DNA of 33,993 nucleotides from Clostridia bacterium (lineage in GTDB: Bacteria; Bacillota; Clostridia; Oscillospirales; Acutalibacteraceae): NCBI GenBank assembly GCA_017625095.1, contig JAGALQ010000004.1:1-33993 (forward strand), in the 5' to 3' direction. The position numbers and the translations under genes were made by a program. Below the pieces are notes generated by a model. The model did not search any database, had not been told where the DNA came from, and saw only the letters and a program-made list of their open reading frames with translations. Of the stretch, positions 14,770-23,606 are shown piece after piece (within the stretch, counting starts at the first letter, position 1; every line of letters begins with the position of its first letter).

Positions 14770-17052
14770 ATGAAAAACAAAGATAAATTTGATATAAACA
14801 GCTTCATATCTCCCGATGTTTTCCATGCGCCTGTCTATGTCTGGGTGTGGAATGATGTTTGCACCCGTGAAATTATAGACGAACAGCTTGCCGAAATGCA
14901 GAATCTTGGCATAAGAGCGTTTTATATTCTTCCCGAGCCGAAGGATTTTCGACCCGACAGTATGCCTACCAATCTTACTCCCGATTATCTCACAGACGAT
15001 TTTTTTGAGCTTTGCAATTACGCAATAAAACGGGGCAAAGCACTCGGAATGAACTGTTGGATTTATGATGAGGGCGGCTGGCCATCAGGCAGTGCGTGCG
15101 GCAAAGTTACAGAGGATCACCCGGAATATTCATTTGAAAATTCTGCTTATCCCGATTTGCTCAACAAAAAAGCGACAGAATGTTTTATAGAAATCACTCA
15201 CGAAAAATACGCATCTGCTATAGGAGAAGATTTCAAAAAATACGTTACTGCAGTATTTACAGATGAACCGAAAGCATTTTTTCATACTTGCAACAAAGAG
15301 TTAGCAGATAAATATGAAAAGATGTACGGTGAATCTATATCGCAGTATCTTCCGCTAATCAAAGGTGAAAAAGCGCCTGCAGAAGAAAACGTTCATATAC
15401 TGCGCCGTTGGTATGATTTGTGCAGCAGAACATTCTGCGAGAATTTTCTTCTGCCGTGCAAAAAATGGGCAAATGACCACGGTGTTGCATTTACGGGTCA
15501 TATGGACAAAGATCATGATCCGCTCGGCTGTATGCAAGGCGGCGGTAATTTTAATCTTATGCGTGCTCTGCGCTGCTTTGATATTCCGGGTGTTGACGTG
15601 ATATGGCGTCAGCTTTATCCCGAAAATAAAGCAGAAAACATAAACGATATGAACGGCTACAACGGATTCTTTCCGAGATATGCTTCTTCTGCCGCAGCAC
15701 AGATCGGATCAAGGTTTGCACTGAGTGAGGTTTTTGGCGTTGGCGGTTGCGCAATGACTTATGATACAATGCGTTACACCGTCGGATATCAGACTGTTCG
15801 CGGAATCAACATGTTCAATCCGTTCAACTTCCCACTCGGACGAAAAGGTCAGCTCCTTGCGCAGGAGTTACCTGTTTTTACGGAGAATCAGCCGTATTGC
15901 CGTTTTCTCGGTCAGTTCAACAGGTATGTTGAGCGTCTTTCATATCTGTCAATGATCGGTGAGCGTGTCTGTGATACGGGACTTTACTATCCTGTTTCCG
16001 ATTTTCAGGGCGGCTTGGAAGCTGATGCCATGGCAAAAGCTTTTGATAATCTCGGCAGAGCGCTTGAAGATATGACGGTAGATTTTGATATTGTTGACGA
16101 TGATGTTATTCAGGCATCTATTGGTGCAGACGAAGGCTGTATCCGCATCGGCACTGCAATTTACAGAAATATCATCATCCCCGAAGGGACTTTCATTCCG
16201 CCTCATACTCAAACGGTTCTTGACCGCTTTGTCAAAGGCGGCGGAAAGGTTTCAAATTCTCTTGAAGATCTTAAACCCGTAACCAATGTTGAGGGCAAAG
16301 GTTTAAGAGCAATGCACAGAAAAGCTGAAAATGCAGATCTGTTCTTTCTGTTCCGTGAATGCGGCGACAACGGAGCTTACCGTGTTTACCTGCCGTCGTC
16401 AAACGGTTATCTGCTCGATTTGAGAACAGGAAAAATGCAGCGTTTCAAAGCAGAAAACGGATATCTTGACCTATCTCTTGCCATAGGTGAAACAGCTGTC
16501 ATAATGTTGACTGATGAAGCTTTTGATGCTGAAAACAAGAAAAATTTAAGCTGTAAAACCGATATTTCCATCGGATTCTTTTTCCGTAAAGAAACTGAAC
16601 TCTCATTCGGTGAAAACGGATTTGAAAATATCACACATTCCGAAAAATCTGTTCAGGTTGACCTCGGCGATTGGGCGAATATAATCGGCGAAGATTATTC
16701 GGGCAGCGGAGTTTACGAAGCTGAGTTCACACTTCCAAGCGAAAGACATGGAAAAGAAGGCGAAATTGACCTTGGCGAAGTGCGTTATGCGGCTGAGGTT
16801 TATCTTAACGGATACTATCTCGGAGCTGCTCTGACATCTCCGTACAGATTGAAAGTGCCTGCAAATGTTCTTGCCGAAAATAACAGGCTGAAAATAGTAG
16901 TAACCAACACATCGGCAAACCGTTATATTCATACAGATTACTTTGACAAGTGGAATATCAACGAACTGTCTCCGTATTTCGAGCCGGAGCTTGAGTTTGC
17001 CAAAGACCTTGTTTCGGGCGGACTGTACGGACCGGTTATACTCTATACATAA
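14770..17052 (+). CDS. GH106-like glycoside hydrolase (alpha-L-rhamnosidase-type) with C-terminal beta-sandwich
   Basis: 760 residues, no signal peptide. The N-terminal half is a (beta/alpha)8-type domain whose opening VYVWVWNDVCTREIIDEQL, then GKALGMNCWIYDEGGWPSG, matches the large bacterial GH106 and related family (PF17132-like). Acidic candidates are in VFTDEPKAFF (about 160-169) and RFALSEVFGVGG (about 318-328). A region at 480-580 resembles the accessory glutamine-amidotransferase-like or beta domain, and residues about 630-740 form a galactose-binding-like sandwich (GVYEAEFTLPSE, EVYLNGYYLGAALTSPYRL). GH106 proteins remove rhamnose from plant glycans, but related unclassified clades exist, so the sugar is uncertain. 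It is co-transcribed with the MFS carrier, which suggests hydrolysis of an imported glycoside. The start follows AAGGATG. Confidence 0.8.
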   Translation: MKNKDKFDINSFISPDVFHAPVYVWVWNDVCTREIIDEQLAEMQNLGIRAFYILPEPKDFRPDSMPTNLTPDYLTDDFFELCNYAIKRGKALGMNCWIYDEGGWPSGSACGKVTEDHPEYSFENSAYPDLLNKKATECFIEITHEKYASAIGEDFKKYVTAVFTDEPKAFFHTCNKELADKYEKMYGESISQYLPLIKGEKAPAEENVHILRRWYDLCSRTFCENFLLPCKKWANDHGVAFTGHMDKDHDPLGCMQGGGNFNLMRALRCFDIPGVDVIWRQLYPENKAENINDMNGYNGFFPRYASSAAAQIGSRFALSEVFGVGGCAMTYDTMRYTVGYQTVRGINMFNPFNFPLGRKGQLLAQELPVFTENQPYCRFLGQFNRYVERLSYLSMIGERVCDTGLYYPVSDFQGGLEADAMAKAFDNLGRALEDMTVDFDIVDDDVIQASIGADEGCIRIGTAIYRNIIIPEGTFIPPHTQTVLDRFVKGGGKVSNSLEDLKPVTNVEGKGLRAMHRKAENADLFFLFRECGDNGAYRVYLPSSNGYLLDLRTGKMQRFKAENGYLDLSLAIGETAVIMLTDEAFDAENKKNLSCKTDISIGFFFRKETELSFGENGFENITHSEKSVQVDLGDWANIIGEDYSGSGVYEAEFTLPSERHGKEGEIDLGEVRYAAEVYLNGYYLGAALTSPYRLKVPANVLAENNRLKIVVTNTSANRYIHTDYFDKWNINELSPYFEPELEFAKDLVSGGLYGPVILYT

Positions 17053-17128
17053 ATGTGACGGATTCCCTTGAAAGAGCAATAATTACAATATGTCGGACAG
17101 TTTGATAAACAAGAATTTTTTAGCTTTT

Positions 17129-17160
17129 GGGGTCGCTTCATTACCCGTGCGGCTTTTTTT
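17129..17160 (+). terminator. Probable intrinsic terminator after the GH106-like gene
   Basis: GTCGC (17132-17136) pairs with GCGGC (17149-17153) with one G-U pair, and TTTTTTT follows. The stem is short and a competing GGGT/ACCC pairing exists, so confidence is moderate. Confidence 0.45.
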
Positions 17161-17162
17161 AT

Positions 17163-17642
17163 CTACGTGTTTTCAGATTTTCGAAACAAATCTCTTAAGC
17201 TTGCCTTTTCAAGTGCAAGGTAAATCTTTTTGACAGGGGGAAGAATTGTAAACAGCGCACCCGAGAGTGTGAAGAGAAAGCTCGGATTAACGCTCTTTTT
17301 TCCTTTCTCAATTTCCTTTACCATCTTCCTGGTGACAACCTTAGGACTCTGTATGGGGAAGGGACGTTCAAACTCAACCTCGTTTGCTGCCGCAAAGAAA
17401 TTTGTGTCGGTTGCAATGGGGTATAGGCAGGTGAGTTTTATGTTTTTGGGAAGCTCAAAGCGGATGCCCTGCTGGAAGCCTTCCATTGCGAATTTTGAAG
17501 CTGAATATGTAGTAAAGCCGGGCATAGCCATTTTGCCGATTGCGGAAACCGTTATGGAATAGTGACCGTTTCTGCCGTTCAGATGCTTTACGTACTTCTG
17601 ATAAGAATAGATGGGGGAATACACGTTTGTTTCAAACAAAAA
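17163..17642 (-). pseudogene. Short-chain dehydrogenase/reductase, N-terminal third missing
   Basis: About 159 residues remain of an SDR that should be 250-270. What is left starts in the middle of the fold at FETNVYSPIYSYQKYV, keeps the catalytic serine region ITVSAIGKMAMPGF and the Tyr-Lys pair in TYSASKFAMEGF, and runs through LYPIATDTNFF to a hydrophobic C-terminus. The NAD(P)-binding GxxxGxG half is absent, the first usable codon is TTG without a ribosome binding site, and a stop (at 17658-17660) lies just upstream in frame. The gene therefore cannot make a working enzyme. Its broken end coincides with the broken end of another gene on the plus strand. Confidence 0.8.
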
Positions 17643-17754
17643 GAAAATCGAAGTGTATTACAGCCTTGGCGAAAAAAGCAAGATTGCCTCACCTCAAGGC
17701 GATTGCAAAGCCTTTGATATGTACGGCAATGAGATGAAATCGGCAGAAAAATGA
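17632..17754 (+). pseudogene. 3' end fragment of another gene, family not recognised
   Basis: Reading from 17632 to TGA 17752-17754 gives SNKKKIEVYYSLGEKSKIAS followed by PQGDCKAFDMYGNEMKSAEK, which looks like the tail of a real protein, possibly the C-terminal sandwich of a carbohydrate enzyme. An in-frame ATG at 17611 exists only because of the fused SDR sequence and has GGGGG-like sequence after it, not before it. Nothing upstream in this frame belongs to the same gene. Origin is unknown. Confidence 0.4.
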
Positions 17755-17830
17755 ATGTCAGCAGTTCACCGAAATATATCGTTTATTGATGTAATAAACT
17801 GTGATTTGTTAAAAAGTTCTTACAAAGATC

Positions 17831-17875
17831 AAACCACTTCACCGTGCGATGTGCATGGATGAAGTGGTTTTGTTT
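17831..17875. terminator. Intrinsic terminator
   Basis: A perfect 10-bp stem AAACCACTTC (17831-17840) / GAAGTGGTTT (17861-17870), followed by TGTTTAAT on the plus strand. It ends the esterase operon on the minus strand or the remnant gene on the plus strand; the layout parallels the hairpin at 1320-1366. Confidence 0.6.
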
Positions 17876-17884
17876 AATATGCTT

Positions 17885-18766
17885 TTAATATCCGAAGTAT
17901 TCCTTGCAATATGCTTCTACCGTGTTGATATACTCCATTTCGCATAACGGATCCAGACCGAGACCGTGGTTGGAGAGGGGATAGAGAATATAGCTGTGGG
18001 GTGCGCCTGCGGTTTCGAATGCTGCTTTAATTCTTTGAGCATTTCCGGCAGGTACAATCATATCCGTTCCGCCGTAGGCGAGAATTGAGGGTACGGTATC
18101 TTTTGTTACGTAAGCTGTAGGAGAAACGAGGTCGATTATCTCTTCTTTTTGCGAGTCTGTCATTTCTGCTGTGATTTCGATGCCTGAAAGCATACTTGCA
18201 AGCCCTGTGCTGCCCCATACTTCCGCATGGAAATCCGACGGACCTACCTGATTAGCGGTAAACACAAGCTCAATTGCGGAATCCTCTGCTCTTGAAAAAC
18301 CGTAGAGCATTGAAAGGTGTGCACCTGCTGAATATCCCGAAACGGCAAGTTTTGTAATGTTGAGTTGCTTTTCTTCCGAAAATTCTTTGATTTTTTCTAT
18401 CGCCTTGCCGATTTCGTCACACATTGTAAGTGCTGTTACCTTGCCGAAAAGTCCGTCAGCATAAAGGGTGTAATTCATACTTGCGGTTATATAGCCTTTT
18501 TGCGCAAAACGTCTAGCCTTTGATGCCATATCTTCCTTGTTGCCGCCTGTCCAGGATCCGCCGTGAATATAAAGTATTATGCCGTTATGATCGTTTTCAT
18601 ATGCCGAGTCAGGCACATAGATATCCATTACGTTTCTTTCTGCTTCGCCGTAGCGGATATCCTTGATAAGCTCAAAATTCTCAAACGATAATCCGCCGAT
18701 AAATGTTGAAATCACGCTGAAGGATGAGAGGATAATTGCGATAATTCTCTGAAAAAACTCTTGCAT
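17885..18766 (-). CDS. Membrane-anchored or exported alpha/beta-hydrolase esterase
   Basis: 293 residues. A hydrophobic N-terminus (QRIIAIILSSFSVISTFIGG, about 6-25) acts as anchor or signal. The catalytic domain has the oxyanion loop LYIHGGSWTGG, the nucleophile elbow GYSAGAH (G-x-S-x-G), an acid candidate in YGGTDMIVP and the histidine in SNHGLGLDP, as in the BD-FAE/carboxylesterase group that removes acyl decorations from polysaccharides or small esters. It starts 17 bp downstream of the GH3 gene on the same strand, with AAGGAGT as ribosome binding site, so both are probably made together. A role as a deacetylase that opens the glycan to the beta-glucosidase is inferred from this pairing. 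Confidence 0.88.
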   Translation of the reverse strand: MQEFFQRIIAIILSSFSVISTFIGGLSFENFELIKDIRYGEAERNVMDIYVPDSAYENDHNGIILYIHGGSWTGGNKEDMASKARRFAQKGYITASMNYTLYADGLFGKVTALTMCDEIGKAIEKIKEFSEEKQLNITKLAVSGYSAGAHLSMLYGFSRAEDSAIELVFTANQVGPSDFHAEVWGSTGLASMLSGIEITAEMTDSQKEEIIDLVSPTAYVTKDTVPSILAYGGTDMIVPAGNAQRIKAAFETAGAPHSYILYPLSNHGLGLDPLCEMEYINTVEAYCKEYFGY

Positions 18767-18783
18767 AAAATAGACTCCTTATC

Positions 18784-21387
18784 TTAAAGAATAAATCTGA
18801 ATGCGTAAATTACAATGTTGGTTATGTTGTTTAAAATGAATCTGATAAAAGTGAAAATATAGGGGAATTCAAACGTCCAGTCGTCAAGCGTATCAAACGT
18901 ACCTATAAGTGATGAATCGTACGTTATTTCAGGATGCTTGAAAGCCTTGGTTTCCATTTTCATAATGCAGAGATTCTTACAGGCTTCGCGTAAAGCGTTG
19001 CCGAATCCGATCGGATCTTTGACATAGGCAAGTTTGACAGCTGCCTTATGCTGAAGCACTTGAAGTGACCACATTCCCGTAAGGATAGTGTCGTTGCCGT
19101 TATAGACAGCAAGAACGGGACTCATATATCCGCTGCCCGTAAAGTTTGAGGAATAGTCCGAAACAACAAAGCCTTCAAATCCCCACTCTTCACGAAGCAG
19201 GCCTTTGAGAAGTGCCGAGCTTGAGCCGCACCACTTTGTACCGATTCGGTTATATGCAGACATAATACCCTTGGGCTGAGCCTCTTTAACAGGAATTTCA
19301 AATGCTTTGAGATAGATTTCGCGCATCGCCTGCTCGTCGCACCAGGTAAAAATACCGTTTCGGTGCGATTCCTGGTCGTTTAGAGCAAAGTGCTTTATTG
19401 TAGTGACAAGGCTTTCAGAGTTTGCGCCTTTTATTATTTCTGCTGCCATAATACCTGAAATTATCGGGTCTTCGGAGAAATATTCAAAGTTTCTTCCGCC
19501 TCTGGGATTGCGGTGAATATTTGCGCCGGGCGCATACCACGTGTCTGTGCCCATATCCTTTGCTTCTTTGCCTGCACCCTTACCCATTTCGTAAGCAAGG
19601 GCTGCGTTCCACGTGCAGGCTATCGCTGTAGCGCAGGGATAAGCCGTGCCGCTGGCTGTATAAACAAGTCCGTTTCTGCCCTTGACAGAAGAAGGACCGT
19701 CGTTATCCATTGTGTGAGGTATGCCGAGCCTTTCAATGCCGTGTGTTTCATAACCGCCGTTGATGACAAGCATTGTCATTTCGTCAAGGGTAAGCTGATC
19801 GAGGAAAGCATCCCAAAGGCTTTCATCCTTTGCAACATCCTGCAAAGTTATTGTCTTGTCGTGCTTAACCCCCATCTTCGGTGCTTTGCCTTCGGTTGTC
19901 GGCGCAGGGACTTTATCAACGTCAATCAGATAATCATCTTTGTTAAGTTGACGAAGCTCGGGATATGTACCCTCAACGTCTGCTCTTGACATAATTTCGT
20001 AGCCGCTGTATATGTCAGCAAACAGGTTTTCAATCGCTGTTCCGGTTACGGGATCATTTTTGATTACCTTTGTTTCTTCAACCTCGTAATCAAACGACCC
20101 GATATGATTTCTGACATCGTTGGCAACAATGATTTTATATGTGCCCTTATCAAGCACCCAGGCTTCATTAACCTTGTAATCATAGGATGCCATATCATCT
20201 GTTTTGAATGTGAGTGTGAGCGTTTCGCTTTCATTGGGGTCAAGCATTTTTGTTTTGGCAAAACCACCAAGGCAGATTGCGCTCTTTTCAATGCCGCCTT
20301 CGGTGTAAGGTGCGCTGTAATAAAGCTGAACAACCTCTTTGCCTGCCATGTCGCCTGTGTTTTTTACCTTTACTTCGACGGTTATGTTTTCACTGTCAAA
20401 ATCGGTTGAAACAATCTGTTTTTCAAAGCTTGTGTATGAAAGTCCGTAACCGAAGGGGTATTGAACTTTATCCTTTGCAAAGGTTTCAAAATAACGGTAG
20501 CCTATATAAATGCCTTCATAGTATTCGACAAAATTCTTTCCGCCGTTATATTCGTTGCTGCCGAAGCATTCGCTTGAGGGATGATCATCGATGCTGTATG
20601 CGATTGTATCTGTCAGCTTACCTGACGGATTCACCTTGCCGTCGAGCATCTGCGGCACTGCTGTCATGCCGAATTCACCCGGAATCCAGACAATGGCGGC
20701 AGCTTTAATGCTGTCGTATTCGTCAATCCAGCCCATTTCCATAACGTTGCCGATATTGAAAAGCACAACAACGTTTCTGAATGTTGATGTTACCTTTTCT
20801 ACCATAGCTTTCTCATCGTCGGAAAGACTCAGGGTTTCAACTGTGTGGTCTGTTCCTTCTGCACTTGTGCGGCTGATTACGATTACAGCAGTATCGGAAA
20901 AAGCAACTGCATTTTTAAGCAGATCATTCGTGATATATTTCGGGTCCATCTCTTCGAGTGTATTCTTTGCAAGAAGCACCTGAAGAAGATTGTTGATAAC
21001 TGTGTTATCGGTTTTGGGCAGCTCGTTTGAGAGACAGTGCTTTTCGTAAAGCGCACGAAGTTCAGAATTATACTCAATGCCTTCTGCTTCGAAAGCCTCG
21101 TATAAAGTGACAGGGTCATCGGTTGTGATAGCACCTGAGCCTGCACCGCCGAAAAACGGACAGACAGAGCCTGCACCGAAAATGTTTACCTTTTTGTTTT
21201 TAAGAGGAAGAAAGTTGTCTTCATTTTTGAGAAGGACGATGCCTTCACTTTCAATCTGTACAGCAATTTCGCGTGTTTCTGCAATGATTTCGGGGTCGAT
21301 GTCACCGCTTGTTGCAAAAGCAGTATTGCTGAATATAAGCGCAAAAACAAGTATAAGGGTCATAACTCTGAGAAATCTTTTTTTCAT
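18784..21387 (-). CDS. Exported GH3 beta-glucosidase with inverted domain order
   Basis: 867 residues with a signal peptide (MKKRFLRVMT, hydrophobic core, likely cut after AFA at 25). Domain order is inverted relative to most GH3 enzymes: the alpha/beta sandwich (PF01915-like, IVLLKNEDNFLPL, FFGGAGSGA) is first, a fibronectin III-like domain follows (about 350-430), and the TIM barrel (PF00933-like) is last with HTMDNDGPSSVKG, APGANIHRNPRGGRNFEYFSED, IKHFALNDQESHR and FEGFVVSDYSS. Asp744 in SDY is the expected nucleophile. This order is known from Ruminococcus albus and Butyrivibrio enzymes. The last 25 residues (FTFIRFILNNITNIVIYAFR) are strongly hydrophobic and may anchor the enzyme. It should trim beta-linked glucose or a related sugar outside the cell and heads an operon with the esterase. 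The start follows AGAGGTG. Confidence 0.93.
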   Translation of the reverse strand: MKKRFLRVMTLILVFALIFSNTAFATSGDIDPEIIAETREIAVQIESEGIVLLKNEDNFLPLKNKKVNIFGAGSVCPFFGGAGSGAITTDDPVTLYEAFEAEGIEYNSELRALYEKHCLSNELPKTDNTVINNLLQVLLAKNTLEEMDPKYITNDLLKNAVAFSDTAVIVISRTSAEGTDHTVETLSLSDDEKAMVEKVTSTFRNVVVLFNIGNVMEMGWIDEYDSIKAAAIVWIPGEFGMTAVPQMLDGKVNPSGKLTDTIAYSIDDHPSSECFGSNEYNGGKNFVEYYEGIYIGYRYFETFAKDKVQYPFGYGLSYTSFEKQIVSTDFDSENITVEVKVKNTGDMAGKEVVQLYYSAPYTEGGIEKSAICLGGFAKTKMLDPNESETLTLTFKTDDMASYDYKVNEAWVLDKGTYKIIVANDVRNHIGSFDYEVEETKVIKNDPVTGTAIENLFADIYSGYEIMSRADVEGTYPELRQLNKDDYLIDVDKVPAPTTEGKAPKMGVKHDKTITLQDVAKDESLWDAFLDQLTLDEMTMLVINGGYETHGIERLGIPHTMDNDGPSSVKGRNGLVYTASGTAYPCATAIACTWNAALAYEMGKGAGKEAKDMGTDTWYAPGANIHRNPRGGRNFEYFSEDPIISGIMAAEIIKGANSESLVTTIKHFALNDQESHRNGIFTWCDEQAMREIYLKAFEIPVKEAQPKGIMSAYNRIGTKWCGSSSALLKGLLREEWGFEGFVVSDYSSNFTGSGYMSPVLAVYNGNDTILTGMWSLQVLQHKAAVKLAYVKDPIGFGNALREACKNLCIMKMETKAFKHPEITYDSSLIGTFDTLDDWTFEFPYIFTFIRFILNNITNIVIYAFRFIL

Positions 21388-21418
21388 CGTAACACCTCTT
21401 ATTTAAGTTTGTAACCAG

Positions 21419-21447
21419 ATTATACAATGAATCGCTCTTTATTTCAA
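21419..21447 (-). promoter_or_regulatory. Sigma-A promoter of the GH3-esterase operon
   Basis: On the minus strand, -35 TTGAAA (21447-21442), 17-bp spacer, -10 TATAAT (21424-21419), 32 bp before the GH3 start. Near-consensus. Confidence 0.75.
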
Positions 21448-21452
21448 TAAAG
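21437..21452. promoter_or_regulatory. Palindrome over the -35 box, possible operator
   Basis: CTTTATT (21437-21443), TC, AATAAAG (21446-21452) is a perfect 7-bp inverted repeat that covers the -35 box of the GH3 promoter, where a repressor would block polymerase. It is AT-rich, so chance is possible. The remaining gap from 21453 to 21672 holds nothing I recognise. Confidence 0.35.
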
Positions 21453-21672
21453 AAATAAAAATATCTGCTTAAAATTCAGCAGTGCTGAAATTCAACTTTT
21501 ACAATAAAGCCGGATAAAGTGATTTTTTAATGTACATTTATTGCTTTGAGTGTTAAAATATACAATTTCGGCTTGCGGATTATTTGGGTGTGGAAACAGG
21601 CTGTATGGTGCGGAACAACACATATTTACAATTTTATTCTGCCTTGGCAGCTGAATTTTGGCAATCATACTA

Positions 21673-21701
21673 TTGGCATTTTGTGTTATATGGTATATAA
21701 T
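21673..21701 (+). promoter_or_regulatory. Sigma-A promoter of typA
   Basis: -35 TTGGCA (21673-21678), 17-bp spacer, consensus -10 TATAAT (21696-21701), 45 bp before the start codon. Confidence 0.75.
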
Positions 21702-21746
21702 ACTTATTTGGATTATACTAAACTTCAGATACGGAGCAATTAAAGT

Positions 21747-23558
21747 ATGGGTAGAGAAATAAGAAATATCGCAATTATCGCTCACGTTGACCACGGCAAG
21801 ACAACACTTGTTGATGAGCTGCTCAAGCAGAGCGGCACATTCCGTGAAAACGAGCAGGTTGCCGACAGAGTTATGGACTCAAACGATCTTGAGCGTGAGA
21901 GAGGTATTACAATCCTTTCCAAAAACACATCCATCCACTATAAGAATACAAAAATCAATATCGTTGACACTCCCGGTCACGCTGACTTCGGCGGCGAGGT
22001 TGAGCGAATTCTTATGATGGTCGACGGCGTGCTGTTGCTTGTCGACGCATTCGAAGGCTGTATGCCGCAGACAAGATTCGTGCTCAAAAAGGCACTTGGT
22101 CTAGGTAAGAAGGTGCTTGTTGTTGTAAACAAGATTGACCGTCCCGGCGCAAGACCAGAAGAGGTGCTCGATGAGGTGCTTGATCTGTTTATCGAGCTTG
22201 GTGCCGACGACGACCAGATTGAATTTCCCGTCGTTTATGCAAGCGGTCGTGACGGTTTCTCGTCACTTGAGCCCGATGTGCGTGAGGGTGATATGCGTCC
22301 TCTTCTCGATGCAATTCTCGAGAATATTGAGCCGCCCAAGGGTGACCCGGAAGCACCGCTTCAGATTCTTTTCTCTTCACTTGAGTATGATGACTATGTC
22401 GGCAGAATCGGTGTGGGCAGAGTTGAAAGAGGCAGCGTGAAAAAAAACCAGATGGTTACACTCTGCAAAACAGACGGCACACAGAAAAACGAGCGTGTAA
22501 CAAGGCTCTATCAGTTTGAGGGCCTCAAGCGCGTTGAGGTTGAGGATGCCGAGGCAGGCGACCTTATCTGTGTTTCCGGTATTCCCGATATCAATATCGG
22601 TGAAACAGCCTGCGCCACAGACTGTGTTGAGCCGCTTCCCTTTATTAAAATCGACGAGCCTACAATCTCGATGAACTTCATCGTCAACGACAGTCCCTTT
22701 GCAGGTCAGGACGGTAAGTTTGTCACATCCCGTAACATCCGTGACAGACTTTTCAAAGAGGTTGAAACAAACGTCAGTATGCGCGTTGAAGAAACCGAAA
22801 CAACAGACACATTCAAGGTTTCGGGCAGAGGTGAGCTTCACCTTTCAATCCTCATTGAAACAATGCGCCGTCAGGGCTACGAATTCCAGGTTTCACGTCC
22901 GAAGGTTATTCTCAAAGAAATCGACGGTGTCACATATGAGCCGGTCGAGCTTCTTATTGTCGAAGTGCCCGAGCAATACGTCGGCGCTGTTATCGAAAAA
23001 CTCGGCTCACGCAAGGCAGAGCTTGAAAATATGGGCGTGCGTGACGGCGGATCTACTCACCTTGAATTCAAAGTGCCGTCAAGAGGTCTTATCGGCTACC
23101 GTTCGGAATTCCTTACCGATACAAACGGCAACGGCATTATGAATCAGCTTTTCCACGGCTATGAGCCCTATGCAGGCGATATCCAGACACGTGAGCGCGG
23201 CTCAATTGTCGTTCACGAAACAGGAGAATCAACAGGCTACGGTCTGTTCAACACTCAGGACAGAGGCAGACTTTTCATTGGCCCAGGTGTTCCTGTTTAT
23301 GAGGGTATGATTGTCGGTGAGTGTGCAAAGAACGAAGATATTGTATGTAACGTCTGCAAGAAAAAGCAGCTTACAAACACACGTGCCGCCGGCAGTGACG
23401 ATGCGCTCCGCCTTGTGCCTCATTCGACACTCAGCCTTGAGCAGTGTATGGAGTTTATCAAGGATGATGAGCTGCTTGAGGTCACACCCAACTCACTCAG
23501 ACTCCGCAAAACAATCCTTTCAAAAGAGCTTCGCCTCAAGAAACAGTTCAAGAAATAA
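21747..23558 (+). CDS. typA: Ribosome-associated translational GTPase TypA/BipA
   Basis: 603 residues, full length. The GTPase domain shows G1 AHVDHGKTT (residues about 11-19), the switch I region RERGITI, G3 [14 protein letters not shown] and G4 [10 protein letters not shown]. Domain II (about 205-300), the EF-G-like domains III and V ([28 protein letters not shown]) and the TypA-specific C-terminal domain ([20 protein letters not shown]) follow in order. TypA binds the 70S ribosome at the EF-G site and assists large-subunit assembly and stress growth. Codon use is strongly biased to CGT, CTC and GAG, as expected for a well-expressed gene. It is monocistronic, with its own promoter and terminator. 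Confidence 0.97.
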   Translation: MGREIRNIAIIAHVDHGKTTLVDELLKQSGTFRENEQVADRVMDSNDLERERGITILSKNTSIHYKNTKINIVDTPGHADFGGEVERILMMVDGVLLLVDAFEGCMPQTRFVLKKALGLGKKVLVVVNKIDRPGARPEEVLDEVLDLFIELGADDDQIEFPVVYASGRDGFSSLEPDVREGDMRPLLDAILENIEPPKGDPEAPLQILFSSLEYDDYVGRIGVGRVERGSVKKNQMVTLCKTDGTQKNERVTRLYQFEGLKRVEVEDAEAGDLICVSGIPDINIGETACATDCVEPLPFIKIDEPTISMNFIVNDSPFAGQDGKFVTSRNIRDRLFKEVETNVSMRVEETETTDTFKVSGRGELHLSILIETMRRQGYEFQVSRPKVILKEIDGVTYEPVELLIVEVPEQYVGAVIEKLGSRKAELENMGVRDGGSTHLEFKVPSRGLIGYRSEFLTDTNGNGIMNQLFHGYEPYAGDIQTRERGSIVVHETGESTGYGLFNTQDRGRLFIGPGVPVYEGMIVGECAKNEDIVCNVCKKKQLTNTRAAGSDDALRLVPHSTLSLEQCMEFIKDDELLEVTPNSLRLRKTILSKELRLKKQFKK

Positions 23559-23560
23559 CA

Positions 23561-23592
23561 AAACAGCCACGCTGATGCGTGGCTGTTTTTAT
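23561..23592. terminator. Strong bidirectional terminator between typA and glnA
   Basis: A 12-bp stem AAACAGCCACGC (23561-23572) / GCGTGGCTGTTT (23577-23588) with a 4-nt loop. T-runs follow on both strands, so it can stop both convergent genes. Confidence 0.85.
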
Positions 23593-23606
23593 ATGTGCTG
23601 TGTGTA

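Noticed and set aside
21546-21743. 65-codon plus-strand frame before typA
   Set aside because: It contains the typA promoter and ends at the typA start; no usable ribosome binding site.
21492-21794. 100-codon minus-strand frame across the typA promoter
   Set aside because: It overlaps the typA start and a near-consensus promoter and has no domain or ribosome binding site.
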